A stretch of DNA of 64,000 nucleotides from Chloroflexota bacterium (GTDB taxonomy: Bacteria; Chloroflexota; UBA11872): positions 62,001 through 126,000 of the forward strand of contig JAJDVX010000032.1 of the NCBI GenBank assembly GCA_022825895.1, given 5' to 3'. The position numbers and the translations under genes were made by a program. Position 1 is the stretch's first letter, and each line of letters begins with the position of its first letter. The notes under the pieces are model-generated. The model had not been told where the DNA came from, searched no databases, and worked only from the letters and a program-made list of their open reading frames with translations. Below are positions 1 through 8,653 of the stretch, piece by piece.

Positions 1-492
1 CGCCTGGCGACAGTCCTGGACGTGCCGCACGTGGAGCTCGATGCGCTGCACTGGCGGCACCATCCCGATTGGGTCATGCCTTCGGACGACGAATTCCTGC
101 CCGACGTTCGGCAGGCCACGGCCGGCGACGCCTGGGTGGTGGAAGGCAACTACACGCGGTCGCGGGACATCTTCTGGCCGCGAGTGGAGTTGATGGTCTG
201 GCTGGATCTGCCGTTGCGGACAGCCTGCTGGCGGGTTTTTCTACGAACGCTGCGGCGGATTCGAAGCAATGACCAACTGCTCTGGGGCGTACAGCGGGAG
301 ACCATTCGCAATGCCCTGCTGACCTGGGACGGGCTGGTGCTCTGGAACCTGCGGGTGCATCGGCGGCGGCACAGGACGTACAGCGGGCTCGTGGAGGAGG
401 CCGGAGCGCGCGGAACCGAGGTCGTGCGGTTGCGCAGCCAGCGCGCGGTCGACGCGTGGCTGGAGGAGTTCCAGCGTCGGGTCACGCCGTAG
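1..492 (+). CDS. P-loop kinase-like protein, 5'-truncated by window edge
   Basis: The frame is open from base 1 and ends with TAG at 490-492, so the true start and the Walker A loop lie outside the window. The visible part has an 'LDALHW' segment and 'WVVEGNYTRSRDIFWPR', as in small adenylate-kinase-like or FlaR-related P-loop proteins. It is followed by an Arg-rich lid-like stretch (RVFLRTLRRIRSND). A GTG at 22 is internal to the same frame and is not the likely start. Substrate unknown. The family call rests on the overall pattern, since the nucleotide-binding motif itself is missing. Confidence 0.6.
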   Translation, partial: RLATVLDVPHVELDALHWRHHPDWVMPSDDEFLPDVRQATAGDAWVVEGNYTRSRDIFWPRVELMVWLDLPLRTACWRVFLRTLRRIRSNDQLLWGVQRETIRNALLTWDGLVLWNLRVHRRRHRTYSGLVEEAGARGTEVVRLRSQRAVDAWLEEFQRRVTP

Positions 493-611
493 CGTCGAAT
501 CTCGACGCTGGCTGACCATGTCGGATTGGCGGTATAGGCTGGCCGGGTACTCGCGGCCCATGCGGCCCTCGGGTTAACAGTTCAAGGGCCGCCGATGAAT
601 CGAGCGCGCCC

Positions 612-1775
612 GTGAAGATCCAATCGGTTACCCCGCTGACGTTCAATCCCGAGGTCTACTACGGCCGGGGATCCTTCAACTACTGCTACGTCAGGATCGA
701 GAGCGACAACGGGCTGGTGGGGTACGGCGAGTGTTCGCTGATGCCCGGGGCCGTGGCCGGCGCGGTGGAGACGATCGGCGACTACCTGATCGGACGCGAC
801 CCGCGACGGGTCGAGCAGGTCTGGTCGAGCATGTACTACATGTGGCACAACGTGCGCGGCGGCGTGGTCTACGTGTCGGCCATGAGCGGCATCGACATCG
901 CGCTGTGGGACATCAAAGCCCAGGCGGCCGGGCTGCCCATCTACGAGATGTTGGGCGGGCCGATCCGGACGCGGCTGCGCTGTTACCGGGGGATCGGCGG
1001 GGCGAGCACGGACGAGTTGGTGCAGAGCGCGAGAGACGCCGTGGCCGACGGCTGGACCGCGATGAAGTTCGACCCGCTGTCGTCGGCGGGGTATTACCTG
1101 TCACCGGCGCAGTTTGAAGAGGCCATCGCGAAGGTTGGGGCCGTACGAGCGGCGGTGGGGCCGGACGTTGACATCATGGTGGAGACCCACGGCCGGCTGA
1201 ACCTCGCGATGATTCGCAAGCTGGCGGAGGGAATCGCCGAGTTCAAGCCGATGTTCCTGGAAGAGCCGTGCGGGCCGGAGTACACCAGGGCGATGGAGAA
1301 ACTCTCGCAGGAGACCACCGTACCGCTGGCGACCGGCGAGCGGCTGTACACGCGCTGGGGGTTCCGGGAGCTCTTCGAGCGCGAGGCCGTGGCCTACGCC
1401 CAGCCGGACATCGGGCACTCCGGCGGAATCTCGGAGCTGCGCAAGATCGCGAGCATGGCGGAGGCGTACGGCATCGCCGTCGCGCCGCATAACCCGTTCA
1501 GCCCGCTGAACTTCGTGGCCTCGGCGCAGGTGGACGCGTCGATGCCCAACTTCCTGATCCAGGAGAGCGGCAACTTCGGGATCGAGGGGCTGCTGAAAGA
1601 ACCGGTGCGGATCGTGGACGGGCACTACGACCTTCCGACGGGTCCGGGGCTGGGCGTGGAGCCGGACGAGGACTTCATCGCCGCCCATCCGCCGCGGCCG
1701 GTGGAACCGGAACGCTGGCGGGAGCAGTCGATGGGGCGGCCGTATACGTTTGCGGGTGGTGACGACGGGCAGTAG
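612..1775 (+). CDS. Mandelate racemase/enolase-superfamily sugar-acid dehydratase (galactonate dehydratase-like)
   Basis: 387 aa, full length for the family. It begins at GTG 612 with 'MKIQSVTPL', the usual capping-domain opening. The barrel carries 'AMKFDP' (KxD catalytic region, about residue 155), 'VETHGRLN' (first metal ligand region), 'MFLEEPCGPE' (second ligand Glu), 'ATGERLYTRWGF' (third ligand Glu) and 'QPDIGHSGGI', with 'APHNPFSPL' holding the late catalytic His. This order matches D-galactonate and related aldonate dehydratases, which remove water from a sugar acid using Mg2+. The exact sugar acid cannot be read from the sequence. A Gfo/Idh/MocA dehydrogenase follows on the same strand, fitting a sugar or uronate catabolic cluster. 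No clear Shine-Dalgarno sequence precedes the GTG. Confidence 0.85.
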   Translation: MKIQSVTPLTFNPEVYYGRGSFNYCYVRIESDNGLVGYGECSLMPGAVAGAVETIGDYLIGRDPRRVEQVWSSMYYMWHNVRGGVVYVSAMSGIDIALWDIKAQAAGLPIYEMLGGPIRTRLRCYRGIGGASTDELVQSARDAVADGWTAMKFDPLSSAGYYLSPAQFEEAIAKVGAVRAAVGPDVDIMVETHGRLNLAMIRKLAEGIAEFKPMFLEEPCGPEYTRAMEKLSQETTVPLATGERLYTRWGFRELFEREAVAYAQPDIGHSGGISELRKIASMAEAYGIAVAPHNPFSPLNFVASAQVDASMPNFLIQESGNFGIEGLLKEPVRIVDGHYDLPTGPGLGVEPDEDFIAAHPPRPVEPERWREQSMGRPYTFAGGDDGQ

Positions 1776-1812
1776 CGCGGGAGTAGCTGGGGGCGTAGCC
1801 GACGGCTGGGCT

Positions 1813-1862
1813 GTGGTTCGACACGGTCCTCCGAAGACTCCGGACCGGCTCACCACGAACGG
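1813..1862 (+). repeat. Interspersed repeat, family A
   Basis: An imperfect 50-bp element opening with GTGGTTCGACA and closing with CTCACCACGAACGG, so its ends form a short GTTCG/CGAAC inverted repeat. Close relatives sit at 40807, 41062 and 41317. Shortened versions occur at 33581 and inside a coding sequence at 34374. Here it occupies the gap between two catabolic genes. Confidence 0.75.
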
Positions 1863-1909
1863 ACGGGGCGCGTTCAGCAGCCAGGCAATGGGCGCACAGG
1901 AGGATGAGC

Positions 1910-2911
1910 ATGGCGGCGATTCGGATGGGCATCATCGGCTGCGGCAACTTTATGTCAACTCACATTCCCCGGCTGCTGGACATCGACGACGTGGTAATCG
2001 TGGGACTGGCCGATCCGAGCGCAGCCTCGATTGCGCGGATGAAAGAGCGGAATCCGGGGCTGCAAGGCGTGTCCGAGTTCGCATCACACCGGGAGCTATT
2101 GCGGGAGACCAGTCCAGGCGCCGTCGAAATCGGGTCCCCGCACGCGCTGCATTTCGAGCAGATCGTGGACTCGCTGGACGCCGGCTGCCACGTGATGACC
2201 GAGAAGCCGCTGACCTGCACGGTTGCGGAAGGCGAGGAGGCGCTGCGGCGTCGCGACCGGGCGGGGACGATCCTGATGGTGTCGTACCAGCGGCGCTTTT
2301 CGCCGGCCCATCGCTACATCCGGCAGCAGATCCAGGCCGGCGCCATTGGCCGCATCCAGTTCGTAACCGGCTTGCAGCATCACGGCTGGTACTGGGAGCA
2401 GCGGGGGCAATGGCGGCAGGACCCGGAGCTATCGGGGGGCGGGCAGCTGATCGACTGGGGCAGTCACCTGATGGACTGCGTGATGTACGCCACCGGGCTG
2501 CGGATCAGCGCGGTGATGGCGCATGAGAACCGCTACGACCTGGACGTGGACGTCGACATGACCATCAGCGCGAGGTTCGAAAACGGCGCCATCGGCAGCT
2601 TCGCGCACGTGGGCAACGCGGCCGCTCCGGCGGCGGAGGACATGGGTTTCTACGGCAGCGAGGGCACGCTGCTGGTGCGGGGCGTCGAGTACAACACCGT
2701 GGACGAGTTGCGGCACTACGACGCGAAGCAGGAACAAGTGGAGATTGGCGAATTGCCGGCTCAGTCCAGCCCCGATCACAACTTCGTGGACGCGATCCTG
2801 GGGCGGGACGAGGTCCACTCCGGCGGCGAGGGTGGGCTGGACGTCCTGCGTGTGAACGAGGCGTGCTGGGAGTCGGCGCGGGCTGGGCGCGAAGTTGCCG
2901 TGAGCTATTGA
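1910..2911 (+). CDS. Gfo/Idh/MocA family NAD(P)-dependent oxidoreductase
   Basis: About 333 aa. The N-terminus 'MGIIGCGNF' is the Rossmann GxGxxG-type nucleotide-binding loop and 'MTEKPLTCT' is the family EKP motif with its active-site Lys. The C-terminal alpha/beta domain runs from about residue 120. Members oxidise or reduce sugars, inositols or sugar acids. An ATG lies at 1904, but the Shine-Dalgarno AGGAGG at 1898-1903 abuts it with no spacer. The ATG at 1910 has a 6-nt spacer and was chosen. Downstream of the dehydratase gene, probably in the same catabolic unit. Substrate unknown. Confidence 0.85.
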   Translation: MAAIRMGIIGCGNFMSTHIPRLLDIDDVVIVGLADPSAASIARMKERNPGLQGVSEFASHRELLRETSPGAVEIGSPHALHFEQIVDSLDAGCHVMTEKPLTCTVAEGEEALRRRDRAGTILMVSYQRRFSPAHRYIRQQIQAGAIGRIQFVTGLQHHGWYWEQRGQWRQDPELSGGGQLIDWGSHLMDCVMYATGLRISAVMAHENRYDLDVDVDMTISARFENGAIGSFAHVGNAAAPAAEDMGFYGSEGTLLVRGVEYNTVDELRHYDAKQEQVEIGELPAQSSPDHNFVDAILGRDEVHSGGEGGLDVLRVNEACWESARAGREVAVSY

Positions 2912-2982
2912 GACGGCCGCTGAATCTCCGGGCTAAGCGGCGTACGCGTCAGCGACCAGCCGACTGAACGTCGCCGACCCGG

Positions 2983-3891
2983 CTACACCCGCCGCCGCAG
3001 GCGTGGGTTGGCCAGTTCGTCCAGTCCATGGCTGATGAGAAACAGCCCAATGAATAAGAGGACGATCACCACCATGGGCGAGAGCCACCACCACCAGAGG
3101 CCGCGAATCACGGCGGAGTGCAACTGCGACCAATAGATCGTCATGCCCAGGGTGTTGGTGGTCTGGGGGCCGAGTCCCAGGACTTCCAGGCCGATGGCGA
3201 AGAGGATGGCAGTGGACACGGCGGCCACGAAGCTGGCGCCCAGGTAGGGGAGCATGTTGGGCATCAGCTCCTTGAAGATGATTTCCATCCCCGACATGCC
3301 GTTGAAGCGGGCGATGGGGACAAAGGCGCGCTCGCGCATGCTGAGGACCTGCGAGCCGATGGCGCGGGTGGTGCCCGGCCAGGCCAACAGGGCGATGATG
3401 ATGGCCATGGATTCAACGGTGACCTGACGCACCTGGCTGGCGACGGTGATGAGAATCAACAGGGCCGGGATGGTGAGGGTGATGTCGGTGATGCCGCGCA
3501 CGGAGGTTCCGATCGGACCGCGGTAAAAGCCCTGAATGAACCCCAGGGCCGACCCGATGATCAGCGCCATGAATCCCGCAATCAGGCCAATCTTCACCGT
3601 CTGCGGCGTTCCCACGATAATCAGCGCCAGCATGTCGCGGCCAAAGCTGTCGGTGCCCAGCGGGTGATCCAGGCTGGGCGAGAGGTCCTTGGAGAAGGCC
3701 GTGGTGCGGGTGGCGTCCTGGTCGATGATGAAGGGCGCCAGCAAGCCAAAGACCACGATGACCGTAATGATTGACAGCCCCGCGACCAGGGTGGGATTGC
3801 GGCGGCCGTAGGAAATCCACTCGCGCCGTCGACTCCAGGTTTCGGGCGAGCGCGACTCGGTCGTCGGGGGGGCGGCGCTAGCGGCGGACAT
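2983..3891 (-). CDS. ABC transporter permease, DppC/OppC type
   Basis: 302 aa inner-membrane subunit of a peptide/nickel/oligosaccharide importer (family 5). It has a first membrane segment after a short cytoplasmic N-terminus (about residues 33-53), the OppC-N signature 'DHPLGTDSFGRDMLALIIVG', further hydrophobic helices, and the EAA-like loop 'EIIFKELMPNMLPYL' that contacts the ATPase. It starts at ATG 3891 and overlaps the end of the DppB-type permease by 14 nt, so the two are translationally linked. Their binding protein is divergent at 5178 and the ATPases lie at 7679-9714, which completes one transporter. Confidence 0.92.
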   Translation of the reverse strand: MSAASAAPPTTESRSPETWSRRREWISYGRRNPTLVAGLSIITVIVVFGLLAPFIIDQDATRTTAFSKDLSPSLDHPLGTDSFGRDMLALIIVGTPQTVKIGLIAGFMALIIGSALGFIQGFYRGPIGTSVRGITDITLTIPALLILITVASQVRQVTVESMAIIIALLAWPGTTRAIGSQVLSMRERAFVPIARFNGMSGMEIIFKELMPNMLPYLGASFVAAVSTAILFAIGLEVLGLGPQTTNTLGMTIYWSQLHSAVIRGLWWWWLSPMVVIVLLFIGLFLISHGLDELANPRLRRRV

Positions 3892-4879
3892 AGACGATCC
3901 GGCGATCCACGAACGGGTAAATCAGGTCCAGGACAAGCATGGCCAGCGCCACCGAGACCACCAAGACAAAGACGATGCCCTGGATCAGGAAATAGTCGGT
4001 GTTGCGGATGGCGCGCCAGAGAATCCAGCCCATCCCGGGATAGTCGAAGATCACCTCAACCAGCACGGAGCCGGCGATGATCCCGCCGAAGGTGAGGGCC
4101 AAGCCGGTGACCTGGGGCAGCATGGCGTTGCGCATGGCATAGCGCAGGAAGATGCGCAGGGGCGAGAGACCCTTGGCCTCGGCCATGATCATGTAGTCCT
4201 CGCCCATGTTGGTGACCATCATTCCGCGCATGCCCAGCATCCAGAATCCCGTCACCGATAACACGATGGACAGCGCGGGCAGGATGCTGTGGTAAAGGAT
4301 GTCGAGCGTGAAATCCGGCGCAAGTTCAATCTTGGCGCCGGTGCTGTAGGCGCCGCCCAGCGGAAATAGCTTGAACGTAAACGCGAACGTAAAGATCAGG
4401 ATGAGTCCCAGGAGGTAGTAGGGAATGGCAGATAGTGGCATCAACACGGGTACAAGCCATTTCACCCAGCGGGACGATCCGGGCCAGCCGAGCAACGCCC
4501 CCAGCAGGTTTCCGACAATGAACGCAATGATGGTGGAGGCCGTGAGCAGGCCGATCGTCCAGGGCAGCCGCTGGACGATCAGGCGGCCGATGTCGGCCGG
4601 GAAGTAGGTAATCGAAGGACCGAAGTCGAAGCGCGCCACGTTCCACAGGTAGGAGAAGTACTGCTCGACCATCGGCCGGTCCAGGCCAAGACGCTTCTTG
4701 TAGGCGGCCACCACCTGGTCCATGCCCGAGGTACGGATTCCCAGGGTCTCGAGCTGGGCGAACTGGGCCTGGATGGGGTCGCCGCGCGCCAGGCGCGGGA
4801 TGACGAAGTTGATCGAGGCCGCAACCCAGACCACCAGCAGGAACATGCCAACGCGTCGGAGCAGGTAGCCCAGCGACAC
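3878..4879 (-). CDS. ABC transporter permease, DppB/OppB type
   Basis: 333 aa, with an N-terminal membrane helix ('RRVGMFLLVVWVAASINFVIPRL' region) followed by a periplasmic stretch and five more hydrophobic segments. 'GLDRPMVEQYFSYLWNVARFDFG' is the usual OppB N-terminal region. The EAA loop sits near 'AEAKGLSPLRIFLRYAMRNAMLPQ'. The start is GTG 4879 ('MSLGYLLRRV'). It is the first gene of the minus-strand permease pair and probably shares a divergent promoter region (4880-5177) with the solute-binding protein gene. Confidence 0.92.
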   Translation of the reverse strand: MSLGYLLRRVGMFLLVVWVAASINFVIPRLARGDPIQAQFAQLETLGIRTSGMDQVVAAYKKRLGLDRPMVEQYFSYLWNVARFDFGPSITYFPADIGRLIVQRLPWTIGLLTASTIIAFIVGNLLGALLGWPGSSRWVKWLVPVLMPLSAIPYYLLGLILIFTFAFTFKLFPLGGAYSTGAKIELAPDFTLDILYHSILPALSIVLSVTGFWMLGMRGMMVTNMGEDYMIMAEAKGLSPLRIFLRYAMRNAMLPQVTGLALTFGGIIAGSVLVEVIFDYPGMGWILWRAIRNTDYFLIQGIVFVLVVSVALAMLVLDLIYPFVDRRIVYVRR

Positions 4880-5091
4880 CGGCTCAGCCTCCTGGCTTCA
4901 GCAACGTCAGCCCGGCGCGGCTGGCCAGCACTCGCGGGTGGCGACGCTGGCCAAAGCTGCTGGAAGCCGGGCACTTCGGCGACGAAATCTCTGTCGAGTA
5001 TAGGGAGCGGTCAGTCGGCCGGTCCATTTTCGGTAGGCGGCAAAGCAGGAACCGATGTAGTTAGGGGGTAGAGACTTCGTCCTGTAAGGAT

Positions 5092-5120
5092 TTGACACAC
5101 ATTCGGCCTCCGCAGAACAT
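5092..5120 (+). promoter_or_regulatory. Possible sigma70-type promoter for the solute-binding protein gene
   Basis: A perfect TTGACA -35 box (5092-5097) is followed after 17 nt by a weak GAACAT -10 candidate (5115-5120), about 58 nt before the chosen ATG at 5178. The -35 match is good and the -10 is poor, so this is tentative. Confidence 0.3.
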
Positions 5121-5177
5121 GCAATCGTGCAATCGCCGCGTTTATTTTCTGGCGAACTGTCGGGGAGGAAAAGGCCA

Positions 5178-7199
5178 ATGAATTCTCTTAACGGACTAAG
5201 CCGACGGAGGCTCCTACAGTTCCTCGGCGGCGGGGCGGCGGCGGGCACAGCCGTCTTGATCGCCGCCTGCGGCGAAGACGAAGAACCGGCGCCGACGCCA
5301 ACGCCGGCCGCGACGGCCATGGCGGAAGCCACCCCGGAGCCGACGCCGGAACCAACGCCTGAGCCAACTCCGGAGGCCACCGCGGCCCCGGCGCCGGCCG
5401 CGACCGCAGCCCCGGCGCGCACCGCCGCGCCCACTCGAGCCGCGACGCCTGAGCCGACCCCCGAGGCCATGACGGAAATGATGGGGGCGACCGGTCCGCG
5501 CGAAAACGTGCCGCGTAACCGCACGGTGATCGCGGAGAACATCTCGGGCCGAAACGCCAACCCCGAGGTCTTCAACCCCTTCAGCAACAGCATGACGATG
5601 CACACGGGATCGCAGCAGTTGGCGATCGAGTCCGTGATCTACATCAACCTGCAGACCGGCCAGGAAGAGCTCTGGCAGATCGACGGGTTCGAGTACGACG
5701 AAGGCTTCAACGGCGTCACGATGAGCGTGCGCGACGGCGTGGAGTGGTCGGACGGCATGCCGTTCACGGCTCACGACATCGCGTTCACGCTGAACATGCT
5801 GCTCAATGGCACGGCGGACCTGCGCTGGGCCGTGGACGTCCAGGAGTGGGTGCAGACGGCCGAGGCCATGGACGACAAGAACGTGCACATCACGTTCAAC
5901 AAGCCCAATCCGCGATTCATGTCGCAGATGTTTGCGACGCTCTATTGGTCGGTCTACATCGTTCCCAAGCACATCTGGGAGGGCAAGGACCCGGCCACGT
6001 TCACCAACTACGACCCGGACCAGGGTTGGCCTGTCTTTACCGGTCCGTACACGCTGACCTCCACCACGGAGCTTGAGACGGTCTGGGACCGGAACGACAA
6101 CTGGTGGGGCGCCAAGGCGGCGCCGGCTATCGGCGGCGTGGACCGCCAGACGCCGCTGGCCCTGCCGAAGCCCGAGCGGGTGATCTTCGTTGGCGTGGAG
6201 AACGCCGAGAAGCGTGCCGCCAGTGCCATCGCCAACGAGCAGGACACGTTCTGGCACATGCCGCGCAGCGTCTACGAGCAGGTCAACCAGGAGAACCCCA
6301 ACATCAGGGCCTGGTTCCCCGACCTGCCGTACGCCTACTTCGACCCGGCGCCGCGGCACCTGGCGTTCAACCTCAAGGCCCCGCCGTTTGACAACGTGGA
6401 CGTGCGCTGGGCGATCTCATACGCGGTCGACCGCGAGAAGATCGTGGAGTTCGCCTACGAAGGGATCACCACGGTCACCGACGTGTTCTTCCCGCACACG
6501 CCGGCCATGGACGTTTTCTACCAGCACGCCGCCGACCTCTTTGAGAAGTACCCGGCCAAGGAGTTCAACCTCGAGAAGAGTGCTGAACGCATGGAGGCCG
6601 CGGGCTACTCGAAGAACTCCGACGGTCTCTGGGCCGACGGCGACGGCAACACGGTGGTGATGGAAATCCACGTGCGCGGCGGAGAGGAAGACCAGCAGCG
6701 CGTCGCGCCGATCCTGGCGGATCAGCTACGAGTTGCCGGCTTCGACTCGACGTTCAAGATCACCGAGGCCGGCGCCTTCTTCGACGGCATCGCCCGCGGC
6801 GACATCCTCACCAACATGCAGTTGGTGGGCGGCAACACGGTCAACGTGGCCGACCCATGGGGTACCTGGCGACTGCTTCACAGCAGCCACTCGGCGCCGA
6901 TCGGCGAGGTTGCAACCGGACAGCGCTCGCGCTTCGAGAACGCTGAGTTCGACGCCATTGTGGATGCAATGGCCGGGTTGACCACCAGCGACCCGGAAAT
7001 GAAGAGCCTGTTCTACGACTCGATGGAGATCATCCTCCGCGAGATGCCGATTGTTTCGCTGGTCCAGACGGCGTTGTTGACACCCAACAACTACACGTAC
7101 TGGACCAACTGGCCCGACATCGGCAACGACTACCAGGCGCCATCGCAGTGGTGGGGCAACTTCTACCACAGCATCCTGACGATCGAGCCCACGCAGTAG
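5178..7199 (+). CDS. Family 5 extracellular solute-binding lipoprotein of an ABC importer
   Basis: 673 aa. The N-terminus combines a twin-arginine-like motif (SRRRLLQFLGGG), a hydrophobic stretch and a lipobox (LIAAC), predicting export and lipid anchoring. A long Thr-Pro-Glu-Ala linker typical of Chloroflexota lipoproteins follows (about residues 22-95). The mature part is SBP_bac_5: 'VRDGVEWSDGMPFTAHDIAFTLN' and 'DVRWAISYAVDREKIVEFAYEG' are family hallmarks. An upstream GTG (5127) is in frame, but ATG 5178 has a GGGGAGG site at 5162-5168 and places the Tat motif correctly, so it was chosen. Probable ligands are peptides or oligosaccharides. The gene is divergent from the permeases. Confidence 0.92.
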   Translation: MNSLNGLSRRRLLQFLGGGAAAGTAVLIAACGEDEEPAPTPTPAATAMAEATPEPTPEPTPEPTPEATAAPAPAATAAPARTAAPTRAATPEPTPEAMTEMMGATGPRENVPRNRTVIAENISGRNANPEVFNPFSNSMTMHTGSQQLAIESVIYINLQTGQEELWQIDGFEYDEGFNGVTMSVRDGVEWSDGMPFTAHDIAFTLNMLLNGTADLRWAVDVQEWVQTAEAMDDKNVHITFNKPNPRFMSQMFATLYWSVYIVPKHIWEGKDPATFTNYDPDQGWPVFTGPYTLTSTTELETVWDRNDNWWGAKAAPAIGGVDRQTPLALPKPERVIFVGVENAEKRAASAIANEQDTFWHMPRSVYEQVNQENPNIRAWFPDLPYAYFDPAPRHLAFNLKAPPFDNVDVRWAISYAVDREKIVEFAYEGITTVTDVFFPHTPAMDVFYQHAADLFEKYPAKEFNLEKSAERMEAAGYSKNSDGLWADGDGNTVVMEIHVRGGEEDQQRVAPILADQLRVAGFDSTFKITEAGAFFDGIARGDILTNMQLVGGNTVNVADPWGTWRLLHSSHSAPIGEVATGQRSRFENAEFDAIVDAMAGLTTSDPEMKSLFYDSMEIILREMPIVSLVQTALLTPNNYTYWTNWPDIGNDYQAPSQWWGNFYHSILTIEPTQ

Positions 7200-7213
7200 C
7201 GAAGGCCTAATCG

Positions 7214-7247
7214 GCGAGGGGCTTCCCGGCTGCGGGGAGCCCCTCGC
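7214..7247 (+). terminator. Hairpin terminator after the solute-binding protein gene
   Basis: An inverted repeat with GCGAGGGGCT and AGCCCCTCGC arms, 14 nt after the TAG of the binding-protein gene. The stem is long and GC-rich but no T-tract follows. It may reduce transcription into the ATPase genes so that the binding protein is made in excess. Confidence 0.6.
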
Positions 7248-7368
7248 ACGGGTACCATCGGAACAGGGAAGTCTTCGTCCGAATTGTTTTGGACTGCCTA
7301 CAGCGCGGCGGAGCAAATAGTGTCTCGCGAGTGGGCAGCCGCATGGAAAGGATGCGGGCCGCAAACCC

Positions 7369-7620
7369 ATGACACGCAGCACGTTCACCCGCCGCCGGAT
7401 GCTGGCGGCGATACTGGTCGCGGGAGTCGTCGGCGTTGCCTGCGGACCTTCACCAAGCGCCTCGAACGAATCCGGAGACTCGACGGGGTCATCCGACACA
7501 TCGGAATCGACGACGGAGCCCACCAAGACGCCAACTCTCGACTTCTTCCGTGCCGGCGGCCGAAACCCGAGCTACCCAACGCCGACGCCGCAGCCCATTC
7601 CAGGGCAGCGACAGTCCTAG
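7369..7620 (+). CDS. Small Tat-type lipoprotein, unknown function
   Basis: 83 aa. The N-terminus 'MTRSTFTRRRMLAAILVAGVV' has a basic RRR start, a hydrophobic core and a lipobox ending GVAC, so the mature form would be a lipid-anchored peptide of about 60 residues. The mature part is a low-complexity Ser/Thr/Pro/Glu tail ending in 'NPSYPTPTPQPIPG'. No family recognised. It lies between the binding protein and the ATPase genes. A similar short Tat-lipoprotein is at 54564-54764. It could be a transporter accessory or an envelope peptide; the context alone does not decide. Confidence 0.6.
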   Translation: MTRSTFTRRRMLAAILVAGVVGVACGPSPSASNESGDSTGSSDTSESTTEPTKTPTLDFFRAGGRNPSYPTPTPQPIPGQRQS

Positions 7621-7678
7621 TCCGGCCGAGGCAGCAGGCGCGCATGCCTGACCTGGAGCCGCACGAGGGACGATTGCC

Positions 7679-8653
7679 CTGAACAACGGCGCCGTACTGT
7701 CGGTCAACGACCTGCGGGTCTACTACGACACAGACGCGGGCACGGTGAAGGCTGTCGACGGCGTCAGCTTCGACCTGCGGCCGGGTGAGCGCCTCGGACT
7801 GGTCGGCGAATCCGGCTCAGGCAAGAGCACCATGGCGCTGGCCCTGATGCGGCTGCACAAGCCGCCGGCCCGTATCGCGGGGGGCAAGGTGCTGCTGGAC
7901 GGCGTGGGCGACGTGATGAAGCTGGACGACGACGGCCTGCGTCGCATCCGCCTGGACCGGCTGGCGCTGGTGCCGCAGGGGGCGATGAACTCGCTGAATC
8001 CCGTCATGCGAATCCGTGACCAGCTGGCCGACGGCATCCGAACCCACAAGCCCGGCGATTCGCGCGACGATCTGGCCGAGCGAATCCAGGCGCAGTTGGC
8101 CCGGGTTGGGCTGGACGCCGAGGTCGGCGGCAAGTTTCCGCATGAGTTGAGCGGGGGCATGAAGCAGCGGGTGGCCATCGCCATCGGCACGTCGCTGAGT
8201 CCCTCGGTGATCATCGCCGACGAACCCACCAGCGCGCTGGACGTGGTGGTGCAGCGGCAGGTGATGGAAACGCTGCGCTCGGTGCAGGAAGAGCTCGGCG
8301 CGGCGGTCTTGATCGTCGGGCACGACATGGGGCTGATGGCTCAGATCGCCGACCGCATGGGCGTGATGTACGCCGGCAAGCTGGTGGAACTGGCGCCCGT
8401 GCATGACCTGTTCACCAACCCGCAGCATCCGTACACCAGGCTGTTGATCGAGAGCGTGCCGACCCTCATGGCCAAACGCGCGCTGGCCAGCATTCCGGGG
8501 GCGCCGCCGACGCTGATCAACGTGCCACCCGGCTGCCCGTTCCATCCGCGCTGTCCGAGCGCCTTCGAGCCATGCGACTCGGAGGTGCCATTGCCGACCG
8601 CGCAGAACGGACGCGTGGTGTCCTGTCACCTGTATCCCGGAGAAGCCGCATGA
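7679..8653 (+). CDS. ABC transporter ATP-binding protein, DppD/OppD type
   Basis: About 324 aa if started at CTG 7679. It has Walker A 'GESGSGKST', signature 'LSGGMKQRVAIA', Walker B 'VIIADEPTSALD', H-loop 'IVGHDM', and the C-terminal oligopeptide-transporter Cys cluster 'CPFHPRCPSAFEPC'. The first ATG/GTG/TTG in the frame is GTG 7745, which would delete the first beta-strand ('LSVNDLRVYYDT'). The conserved sequence continues upstream to an in-frame stop at 7649, leaving only CTG 7679 (GAGGGA at 7665-7670 is a possible ribosome site) or ATT 7673. The stop overlaps the next gene's ATG (ATGA). Confidence 0.9.
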   Translation: MNNGAVLSVNDLRVYYDTDAGTVKAVDGVSFDLRPGERLGLVGESGSGKSTMALALMRLHKPPARIAGGKVLLDGVGDVMKLDDDGLRRIRLDRLALVPQGAMNSLNPVMRIRDQLADGIRTHKPGDSRDDLAERIQAQLARVGLDAEVGGKFPHELSGGMKQRVAIAIGTSLSPSVIIADEPTSALDVVVQRQVMETLRSVQEELGAAVLIVGHDMGLMAQIADRMGVMYAGKLVELAPVHDLFTNPQHPYTRLLIESVPTLMAKRALASIPGAPPTLINVPPGCPFHPRCPSAFEPCDSEVPLPTAQNGRVVSCHLYPGEAA